NCBI RefSeq assembly: GCF_000284295.1
Contig: NC_017093.1
Coordinates: 4,464,001-4,528,000 of the forward strand
DNA length: 64,000 nucleotides
Direction: 5' to 3'
DNA from: Actinoplanes missouriensis 431
GTDB taxonomy: Bacteria; Actinomycetota; Actinomycetes; Mycobacteriales; Micromonosporaceae
Shown: positions 26,802 to 33,326 of the stretch, piece after piece
Layout: every line of letters begins with the position of its first letter
How positions within the stretch are numbered: position 1 is the stretch's first letter
Notes under the pieces: model-generated
Database searches by the model: none
Told to the model about the DNA's origin: nothing
What the model saw: the letters and a program-made list of their open reading frames with translations, nothing else
Translations under genes and position numbers: made by a program

Positions 26802-28547
26802 TCAGCGGCGCCAGGCCTCCCTGATGTTGACCAGCAACACCAGCAGGGCGGCCGCGAAGAAGCCGAAAGTGATCACATAGCGGCCGTCCACCACGAGCAC
26901 CGAGATCAGGAAGATCACGGCGGCCGCGACCAGCAGGCGCAGCAGGACGGCGAAGAACTTGCCGCGGACCAGTCCCTCCACGCCGAGCAGCAGGAGCAGC
27001 AGCACGAGCGCGGTCTCCTGCCCCTGGATCGCCGCCAGGGGCGAGGCGACCGCACCGATCGCCCACAGGATCAGCGGGGTGCTCAGCACCGCCCACCAGG
27101 AGCGGGATCGGCCGAGGAGACCCGTCGCCTGCTCCATCGGCAGCCTGCGGTGCTGCAGGTGGGCGTGCGGGTCGTCGGGGACGGGTCCGGGCGTGAGGGT
27201 GGCCCGGTGCAGCTCGTCGGCGAGGCGGGTGTGTTCCATCCGCAGGCTGAGCAGCCGCTGTTCCTGACCGGCCAGGGCGCGTACCTCCGGGTCGGCGGCC
27301 GGCAGACCGGCCGCCGCCACCGCTAGTTCGTGACGCAGCGCGGCGATCTCCTGGTCCAGCTCGGCGAGCCGGTCCCGGTCCTTCTGGGTACGGATCTCCG
27401 CGTACCGCCGTTCTTCGGACGGATCGGGTATCACCTTGGCGAGTCCCGCCCAGCTGACCGGATCCGCCCAGCAGGCCCGCACGGTGCCGTCGCGGGTGTA
27501 CCGGGGACCGGCCGGCCCGCGTTCGCCGCCGAGCCGGTCGCGGGTGTCGCGTCCCCACAGGCCCCGGAAGTCCCGCACCCACGGCGTCTCATCGCTGATC
27601 ACCACGGGGTGCCAGGCCTCGCGCTGTCCGGGACCGATCGCGCGCCCGTCACCGCGGGCGTAGTCGACGTACGGGATGCCGACGGTCCGCTGGTCCTCCG
27701 GCGACCAGGGCGCGAGCAGCCGCGCCGACCAGCGCAGCGCGGTGACCAGCCCGCGCAGCCGCGGCGGCCGCACCGTGATCAGGTAGTCGCCGGGCAGGTA
27801 CGCCCCGGAGTGCGACCCGGCGCCGACGAACACCACCGGATGGGTGCCGCCGACCAGTGTCAGGTCTGGATCGTCCCAGCGGCGTCGCAGGTCGTCGCCG
27901 GTCTCGTCGTGCGCGGAGAAGACCACCCAGGCGGGCCGCGGCTCGGCCGGGTCCCCGGTCCCGTCGAGGAAGACGGTGACCTGCTCCCAGTCCCCCTCGT
28001 GCTCGTTGACCCCGCCGAACGCCGAGCGCCAGTTGTTGAAGGAGTAGAAGTACCAGTACTGCAGGACGATCCACGGGTCGTCGCGCAGCACCCGGCCGTA
28101 GTACATCGGCCGCATCGGCTCCAGGTGGTCGCGCTGCAGCAGGAACGAGTGCGCCGCGCTGCCGCCCGGCACGCTGCCGCGGAACAGCAGCGAGAACCGG
28201 TTGAGCGTGTCGACGAGCCGGGCGGTGAGGCCGACCGACGCGAGCCGGCTGGCCCGGGCCAGGTGCGGCGGGCGTTCGCGGAGCGGGATGTGGGTGAGCC
28301 GCTCGCTGCCGATGCCCGAAATCGAATACCCCAGGCCGTGCTGGGCGCCGCCCGCCTCGGCGAGGGTGTCCAGGGTCAGCCCGCCCGGTTCGAGGATCTG
28401 CACCGGGTGCGCGCCCGGCTCGGCGCGCCACAGGCCGGCCTGCCGCACGAACCGCTCGACCGAGATCGGGTAGAAGTACTCCCCCTCGGTGAACTTGGCC
28501 ACCGGCTCGTAGGCGCGCAGCAGCCGCAGGTCGTCCGCAGTCCCCAA
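26802..28547 (-). CDS. Vps62-like large membrane-anchored protein of unknown role
   Basis: About 581 residues from a TTG at 28547 (GAGGAA 9 bases upstream; a farther start would read through codons without good usage). Residues about 130-360 resemble the Vps62/DUF946 domain: DPWIVLQYWYFYSFNNWR, HEGDWEQVTVFLD, VVFSAHDE and VVFVGAGSHSGAYLPG. A coiled-coil segment with many Arg/Glu follows (about 390-440), then a TM-rich tail (WWAVLSTPLILWAIG, LVLLLLLLGVEG, FFAVLLRLLVAAAVIFLISVLVV). Vps62 proteins are of unknown function even in fungi. Probable membrane anchoring at the C-terminus. Confidence 0.6.
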   Translation of the reverse strand: MGTADDLRLLRAYEPVAKFTEGEYFYPISVERFVRQAGLWRAEPGAHPVQILEPGGLTLDTLAEAGGAQHGLGYSISGIGSERLTHIPLRERPPHLARASRLASVGLTARLVDTLNRFSLLFRGSVPGGSAAHSFLLQRDHLEPMRPMYYGRVLRDDPWIVLQYWYFYSFNNWRSAFGGVNEHEGDWEQVTVFLDGTGDPAEPRPAWVVFSAHDETGDDLRRRWDDPDLTLVGGTHPVVFVGAGSHSGAYLPGDYLITVRPPRLRGLVTALRWSARLLAPWSPEDQRTVGIPYVDYARGDGRAIGPGQREAWHPVVISDETPWVRDFRGLWGRDTRDRLGGERGPAGPRYTRDGTVRACWADPVSWAGLAKVIPDPSEERRYAEIRTQKDRDRLAELDQEIAALRHELAVAAAGLPAADPEVRALAGQEQRLLSLRMEHTRLADELHRATLTPGPVPDDPHAHLQHRRLPMEQATGLLGRSRSWWAVLSTPLILWAIGAVASPLAAIQGQETALVLLLLLLGVEGLVRGKFFAVLLRLLVAAAVIFLISVLVVDGRYVITFGFFAAALLVLLVNIREAWRR

Positions 28548-28653
28548 ACCCGTTCGTTCCTCTCGGCATCGCCGTCGCGTGCCGAGGTTATCCGTATCGC
28601 CTGGGTGCCCGTGACAGGGCAGGCTATGGACAGCGTGCCTCGTCACCCTGTTG

Positions 28654-28675
28654 GATAGTCAACAAATTGACTATC
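28654..28675. promoter_or_regulatory. Palindrome GATAGTCAA-N4-TTGACTATC upstream of the NTF2-like gene
   Basis: Two perfect 9-bp arms separated by CAAA, 15 bp before the start codon and just upstream of the GGAGG ribosome site at 28677. The AT-rich perfect arms in a GC-rich region suggest a MarR/PadR/TetR-class operator that would block transcription or translation initiation. No such regulator is next to it. Confidence 0.6.
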
Positions 28676-28689
28676 TGGAGGTGGCTGCT

Positions 28690-29079
28690 ATGCATCCGTT
28701 CCGTTCTGCCGTGGAGGCCCGTGACGCCGCCGCGGTCGAGGCCCTGCTCGCCGACGACGTCGTGTTCGTCAGCCCGGTCGCGTTCCCGCCCTATCCCGGC
28801 AAGGCGATCACCGCGGCGATCCTGCGCGGCGCGCTGCGGGTCTTCGAGGATTTCCGGTACGTCCGGGAGATCGCCGGCGAGCGTGACCACGCGCTCGTCT
28901 TCGAGGCCACGGTCGGCGGCAAGCAGGTGACCGGCTGCGACTTCCTGCATCTCGACGAGGACGGGCTGATCGACGAGGTGATGGTCATGGTCCGGCCGCT
29001 CTCCGGGGCGAACGCGCTGGCCGAGGCGATGGGCGCCCAGTTCGACCAGATCCGCCGGGAGGCCGCGGCGCAGGCCTGA
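28690..29079 (+). CDS. SnoaL/NTF2-like protein
   Basis: 129 residues from ATG 28690 (GGAGG 8 bases upstream). The cone-like fold pattern is visible: MHPFRSAVEARDAAAVEALLADDVVFVSPVAFPPYPG, then GALRVFEDFRYVREIAGERDHALVFEATVGG and CDFLHLDEDGLIDEVMVMVRP. Such proteins act as small enzymes or ligand binders (polyketide cyclases, epoxide hydrolases, isomerases). Cytoplasmic, single gene. Confidence 0.8.
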   Translation: MHPFRSAVEARDAAAVEALLADDVVFVSPVAFPPYPGKAITAAILRGALRVFEDFRYVREIAGERDHALVFEATVGGKQVTGCDFLHLDEDGLIDEVMVMVRPLSGANALAEAMGAQFDQIRREAAAQA

Positions 29080-29123
29080 GCCGATTCGCGCTTACACGGC
29101 TGACCCGGGGGTACAGCACCTGC

Positions 29124-30224
29124 GTGGTTGTGGTGATCACCGGAGCATCCAGCGGCGTCGGGCGGGCCGCCGCGATCGCGTTCGCCCGTGCCGGCGCGCG
29201 CCTGGTCCTGGCCGCCCGGTCCGCCTCCTCACTCGAACCGGTCGCCGAGACCTGCCGGGGCCTCGGCGCCGAGGTACGCGTCGTGGTCGCCGACGTGACC
29301 GACCCGGCGGCCCTGGACCCGGTCGCCGACGCGTTCGGCCGGGTCGACGTCTGGGTGCACACCGCGGCGGTGATGGCGTACGGGCGGTTCGAGGACGTGC
29401 CCGCCGACGTGTTCAACCAGGTCGTCGAGACGGACCTGATCGGCGCGGCGAACGTGGCGCGGGTCGCGCTGCGGCGGTTCCGGGCGCAGGGACGGGGCGT
29501 GCTGATCTACGGTGGGTCGCTGCTGGGGACGGTCGTCACCCCGTACACCAGCTCGTATGTCACCAGCAAGTGGGGCCTGCGCGCGCTGGTGCGGGCGTTG
29601 CGCCTGGAGACCCGGGACGCCCCGGACATCCATGTCTGCCTGGTCGCTCCCGGCTCGGTGGACACGCCGATCTATCGCACCGCGGCCAACTTCGCCGGAC
29701 GGTACGGGCAGCCACCGCCCCCGATCGACTCGCCGGAGAAGGTGGCCGCCGCGATCGTGCGCTGTGCCCGGCGGCCCCGCGGCGTGGTGACCGTCGGACT
29801 CGCGAACCGGATCATCCAGTTCGGGTTCGTCGCCACCCCACCGCTGTACGACCTGCTGGTGGGCCCGCTCATGCGGCGCGGCGGACTCTCCACGGAGACG
29901 GTGGCGCCGCACGAGGGCAACGTGTTCCGCCCCTACTCTCAGGCGGGCCAGACCGCGCGGACCGCCTCGGCCAGCGCCTCGCCCTGGCGCAGCCCGGCCC
30001 CGGCCGCCGCCGGGCGTCGCGACGGGTCCATGAAGTTCGGCCCGAACGCCTCCAGCGCGGCCTCGTCCGGCTCGACCAGCAGGGTCTTGCCGGCGCCGGT
30101 GGACGCCATCTCGGCGCGGATCCGGTCCCGGCTCAACGCGGCCATCGGGGCGATCACCACGAGGTGGTCGGCGCCGGCGGCCAGGTCCGCTCCGGCGCCC
30201 AGCCGCACTCCCCCGTCCATGTAA
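29124..30224 (+). CDS. Short-chain dehydrogenase with read-through C-terminus
   Basis: 366 residues. The Rossmann core is complete: VVVITGASSGVGRAA, NAG-equivalent VWVHTAAVMAYGRF, catalytic Ser in IYGGSLLGT, YxxxK in SYVTSKWG, and the PGSVDTPIY loop. The family-like C-terminus should end shortly after GNVFRPYS at about base 29938. Instead the frame continues for another 95 codons (Ala/Ser/Pro-rich) into the antisense strand of the patatin gene, to 30224. Hence an overlap of 286 bp, tail to tail. Either a stop was lost or a frameshift error is present. Confidence 0.75.
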   Translation: MVVVITGASSGVGRAAAIAFARAGARLVLAARSASSLEPVAETCRGLGAEVRVVVADVTDPAALDPVADAFGRVDVWVHTAAVMAYGRFEDVPADVFNQVVETDLIGAANVARVALRRFRAQGRGVLIYGGSLLGTVVTPYTSSYVTSKWGLRALVRALRLETRDAPDIHVCLVAPGSVDTPIYRTAANFAGRYGQPPPPIDSPEKVAAAIVRCARRPRGVVTVGLANRIIQFGFVATPPLYDLLVGPLMRRGGLSTETVAPHEGNVFRPYSQAGQTARTASASASPWRSPAPAAAGRRDGSMKFGPNASSAASSGSTSRVLPAPVDAISARIRSRLNAAIGAITTRWSAPAARSAPAPSRTPPSM

Positions 30225-30778
30225 CGGGCGTCGCCGATGGTGACCGGCGGCATCAGACCGGGCACCGCGCAGCTCGCCGACACCGCCTGCAGCAGGGTGG
30301 CGCCGGAGGCACGGTCCAGCACCAGGTCCCGGCCGTCGGCCGCGTCGACCACCACCAGCCGCAGGTCACGCTCCGGCCAGTCGCGCACCGGGATCAGCGG
30401 CTCCATCCGGGACAGATAGGTGGCCTCGTCCGCGGTGGGCGCGGTCAGAGCCATCGCGCCGACCTGAGCCCGCGCCTGCTGCGGCGGCACCGACGGGTCG
30501 GCCAGAACCGCCAGCGCGGCGAGGAACTGCCCGGTGCCGCGGCCACCGCCACCGCCGCCGCCCGGGCGGGGCGCCACCTCGCGGAGCTGCTCGGCCACCG
30601 CGGCCTCCAGGTCGACACCCGCCGCCAGCAGCGTGCCGACCACCGAGCCCGCCGACGTGCCGACGATCGTGTCGGCGCCGCCGAGCGGGACACCGGCGCG
30701 CTGCAGGCCGCAGAGAAGACCGAGATGCCAGGCGATGCCGGTCACGCCACCGCCGCCGAGAACCAGAGCTTTCGTCAC
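29939..30778 (-). CDS. Patatin-like phospholipase
   Basis: 279 residues. Glycine-rich oxyanion loop LVLGGGGVTGIAWHLG near the start, catalytic Ser in GTSAGS (about residue 43) and Asp in the DGGVRLG motif (about 185). An Arg/Pro/Gly-rich insert (PRPGGGGGGG) lies at about residues 70-80. The family cleaves acyl groups from phospholipids or lipids with a Ser-Asp dyad. Its last 286 bp lie on the other strand of the SDR frame. Confidence 0.85.
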   Translation of the reverse strand: MTKALVLGGGGVTGIAWHLGLLCGLQRAGVPLGGADTIVGTSAGSVVGTLLAAGVDLEAAVAEQLREVAPRPGGGGGGGRGTGQFLAALAVLADPSVPPQQARAQVGAMALTAPTADEATYLSRMEPLIPVRDWPERDLRLVVVDAADGRDLVLDRASGATLLQAVSASCAVPGLMPPVTIGDARYMDGGVRLGAGADLAAGADHLVVIAPMAALSRDRIRAEMASTGAGKTLLVEPDEAALEAFGPNFMDPSRRPAAAGAGLRQGEALAEAVRAVWPA

Positions 30779-30812
30779 GTCCTGGACCCTAACCGAAGAT
30801 CGATGGGCGCGG

Positions 30813-31217
30813 TCATCGGCAATTCCGCCGGGCCGGCAGGCCGATGATCAGAGCGAGGCCCACCGTGAGGTGCAGGCCGATCAGCGCGAGCGTGGTGGTC
30901 AGGTCGCCGCCGGCGCCGAGCGGGCCGGCCAGCGACAGCAGCAGCACGATCGCGGCGATGATCCGGAACGTCCGGGCCGGCCGGCGGGTGCGGCGCTCCA
31001 GGATCGCGAGCAGGGCCCAGGCGGCCAGACCGGCGAGCAGGGCGGTCGCCAGGACGGCCACCGGGCCGATCACGCCCCGGTCGACGATGAGGTCGTGACC
31101 GCCCCGCGGGTCGTTCACGGCCCACAGCAGCAGGGCGCCGGCGGCTCCGGCTGCGATCGTCAGGGGACGGCTGATCCGGCGTACCAGGGAAGGTTTGTGG
31201 GTCTGCGTCGTCGTCAT
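30813..31217 (-). CDS. DUF6069-like membrane protein
   Basis: 134 residues from ATG 31217. Four hydrophobic segments: LTIAAGAAGALLLWAV, VIGPVAVLATALLAGLAAWAL, TFRIIAAIVLLLSLAGPLG and LALIGLHLTVGLALIIGL, with Arg-rich loops between (LERRTRRPAR). The spacing resembles DUF6069 proteins. Function not known. It lies back to back with the NarL-type kinase (109-bp divergent gap). Confidence 0.7.
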   Translation of the reverse strand: MTTTQTHKPSLVRRISRPLTIAAGAAGALLLWAVNDPRGGHDLIVDRGVIGPVAVLATALLAGLAAWALLAILERRTRRPARTFRIIAAIVLLLSLAGPLGAGGDLTTTLALIGLHLTVGLALIIGLPARRNCR

Positions 31218-31325
31218 GCCGAGAAGCATCGATGAATCGGCGGGCGCGCACATCGGGCCGCGGAAGGGGTGGCCTACAACTTTGGATGGTGTCGGCGGGC
31301 GGTGATCGATGGTTAGCCTCGCTGC

Positions 31326-32504
31326 GTGACCGACCGTCGCAGAACCGATCGCCGCAGAATCGACCGTCGCGGGACCGATCGGCGCGGGCTTGCCATCGCC
31401 GTCGCCTGGACCATGACCGCGTCCGGCGTGCTCGTCGCGGTGTCGATCGTGTCCTGGTGGAGCGATCGGGCCACCGGGCCGCTGCTCGCCCTCGACGTGA
31501 CGACCGGCGTCCTCGGCTGGATGCTCACCCCGCTGCTGCTCCACCGGCCGGTGCTGGCCACCGCGATGCTCACCGCCCTCGCCGCGCTCTCCCCCGCGGT
31601 CACCCCGCCGGCCACGATCGGCGCGTTGCAGGTCGCGCGGCGGCCGCGCTTCCCGGTCGCGATCGGCGTGGCAGCCGCCGGTGTCGCCGCGCACGCGATC
31701 CAGGGGGCATGGCGATCCAACCCCGGCATGTCATACGGCTGGTGGCTGATATTGATCACCATTGGGTACGGTGCTCTGCTCGGCTGGGGCGCCTGGGCCC
31801 AGGCCCGGGAGGCGCTGATCAGCTCCCTGCACGAACGCGCCCGCCGCGCCGAGGCCGAACAGGGCCGCCGCGTCGCCGAGGCCCGCATGCTGGAACGCCG
31901 CAAGATCGCTCACGAGATGCACGACGTGCTCGCCCACCGGCTGTCGCTGCTGGCGACGTTCGCCGGAGCGATGGAGTACCGCCCGGACTCCCCGCCCGAG
32001 CAGCTCTCCCGCGCCGCCGGGGTGGTCCGGGACGGGGTACATCAGGCTCTCGAAGAACTCCGCGAGGTGATCTCGCTGCTCCGTGAGGACGAGGTGGAAT
32101 CCGACGGGAGCCGCCCGCAGCCGGTGCTGGCCGACGTGCCCCGCCTCGTCGAGGAGTCCCGGGACGCCGGAACCGCGGTGCAGCTGCGCTCCACCGTGGA
32201 GGAGCCGGGAGCGGCGCCGCCCGCGGTGGCGCGGACCGCGTACCGGGTGATCCAGGAAGGGCTGACCAACGCCCGCAAGCACGCGGCGGGGCAGCCGGTG
32301 TCGGTCGCTCTGCGCGGCGGTCCCGGTGCCGGGCTGGAGATCTCGCTGGTCAATCCGCTGGTGGTGTCGGGGGCGCCGGGGTTCTCCGGTGGAGCGGGGC
32401 TGGTGGGGTTGACCGAGCGGGTCAGCCTTGCCGGGGGACGCCTCGACCACGAGGCGATCGACGGCGAGTTCCGCCTGCACGCGTCGTTACCATGGCCGTC
32501 ATGA
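31326..32504 (+). CDS. NarL/DesK-type membrane sensor histidine kinase
   Basis: 392 residues from GTG 31326. Residues about 18-155 contain four or five membrane helices (VAWTMTASGVLVAVSIVSWW, LLALDVTTGVLGWMLTPLLL and others). Then the HisKA_3 motif ERRKIAHEMHDVLAHRLSLL with phospho-His 196, and HATPase c. 290-390 (AYRVIQEGLTNARKHA; GGAGLVGLTERV). Its stop overlaps (ATGA, 32501-32504) the start of a short duplicated leader in front of the regulator gene. Cognate regulator follows. Confidence 0.88.
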   Translation: MTDRRRTDRRRIDRRGTDRRGLAIAVAWTMTASGVLVAVSIVSWWSDRATGPLLALDVTTGVLGWMLTPLLLHRPVLATAMLTALAALSPAVTPPATIGALQVARRPRFPVAIGVAAAGVAAHAIQGAWRSNPGMSYGWWLILITIGYGALLGWGAWAQAREALISSLHERARRAEAEQGRRVAEARMLERRKIAHEMHDVLAHRLSLLATFAGAMEYRPDSPPEQLSRAAGVVRDGVHQALEELREVISLLREDEVESDGSRPQPVLADVPRLVEESRDAGTAVQLRSTVEEPGAAPPAVARTAYRVIQEGLTNARKHAAGQPVSVALRGGPGAGLEISLVNPLVVSGAPGFSGGAGLVGLTERVSLAGGRLDHEAIDGEFRLHASLPWPS

Positions 32505-32566
32505 CCCCGCCGGTGCGCGTGAGCTCGCTCGTGTTGTCGGCTGCGGCGTGGGCGTGGCCGTCATGA
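32501..32566 (+). CDS. Short leader peptide created by duplication of the regulator start
   Basis: A 21-codon frame MTPPVRVSSLVLSAAAWAWPS followed by stop. Its ATG overlaps the kinase stop (ATGA) and its stop overlaps the regulator ATG (ATGA at 32563-32566). The first seven residues, MTPPVRV, are identical to the first seven of the regulator, because a 29-bp block starting TGGCCGTCATGAC is repeated 62 bp apart (32493 and 32555). So translation can pass kinase stop, leader, regulator by two successive overlaps. It may be only an evolutionary relic. Confidence 0.45.
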   Translation: MTPPVRVSSLVLSAAAWAWPS

Positions 32567-33216
32567 CGCCGCCGGTGCGTGTGCTCGTGGTCGACGACGA
32601 CGCTCTGGTGCGCGCCGGGCTGACCATGATGCTCGACGGCGCGCCCGGCCTCGCCGTCGTCGGGGAGGCCGACGACGGCGACAAGGTCCCGGCCGCCACC
32701 GACGCCCACCACCCCGACGTGGTGCTGATGGACCTGCGGATGCCCCGCGTCGACGGCATCACCGCCACCCGGCGGCTGCGCGCCCGCCCCCGGCCGCCCG
32801 AGATCATCGTGCTGACCACGTTCGACACCGACGAGAACATCCTGCACGCGCTGCGCGCCGGGGCCAGCGGCTTCCTGCTGAAGGACACGCCGCCCGCCCG
32901 GATCGCCGAGGCCATCCGGCAGGTGGCAGCCGGCGAGCCGATCCTGTCCCCGCGGATCACCCGGCGGCTGATGGACCGGGTGTCCGTCCAGGCCGGGGCG
33001 TATGCGCGGGCCACCGCGGTGCTGGCCGGCCTCAGCCCCCGGGAACGGGACGTGGTCGTGGCGATCGCGCGCGGCCGGAGCAACGCGGAGATCGGCGCGG
33101 AGCTCGACATGACGCTGGCGACCGTGAAGACGCACGTGTCGCATGTGCTCACGAAGCTCGGGCTGGACAACCGGACGCAGATAGCGCTGCTCGCCCACGA
33201 CGCGGGCCTGGTCTGA
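32563..33216 (+). CDS. NarL-family response regulator
   Basis: 217 residues from ATG 32563. Receiver domain: acidic pocket D11-D12-D13, phospho-acceptor D57 (VVLMDLRMP), T-T and K (LLKDTPP) positions present. LuxR-type HTH from about residue 155: LSPRERDVVVAIARGRSNAEIGAELDMTLATVKTHVSHVLTKLG. It is the cognate partner of the preceding kinase and is translationally coupled to it through the leader described above. Target genes unknown. Confidence 0.9.
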   Translation: MTPPVRVLVVDDDALVRAGLTMMLDGAPGLAVVGEADDGDKVPAATDAHHPDVVLMDLRMPRVDGITATRRLRARPRPPEIIVLTTFDTDENILHALRAGASGFLLKDTPPARIAEAIRQVAAGEPILSPRITRRLMDRVSVQAGAYARATAVLAGLSPRERDVVVAIARGRSNAEIGAELDMTLATVKTHVSHVLTKLGLDNRTQIALLAHDAGLV

Positions 33217-33252
33217 GCGCGATCCGCTCTTTTCTGCCGCGCCGCGGTCGAC

Positions 33253-33284
33253 CCCGCGGGAGCGCGTGTCCGCGCTCCCGCGGG
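33253..33284. terminator. Strong bidirectional terminator
   Basis: Arms CCCGCGGGAGCGCG and CGCGCTCCCGCGGG (14 bp, perfect) with a TGTC tetraloop, between the converging response regulator (ends 33216) and GH127 gene (ends 33327). Confidence 0.8.
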
Positions 33285-33326
33285 CCATCCCCGGTATCTC
33301 GACGAGCCCAGCGACTCCGACCGAGG

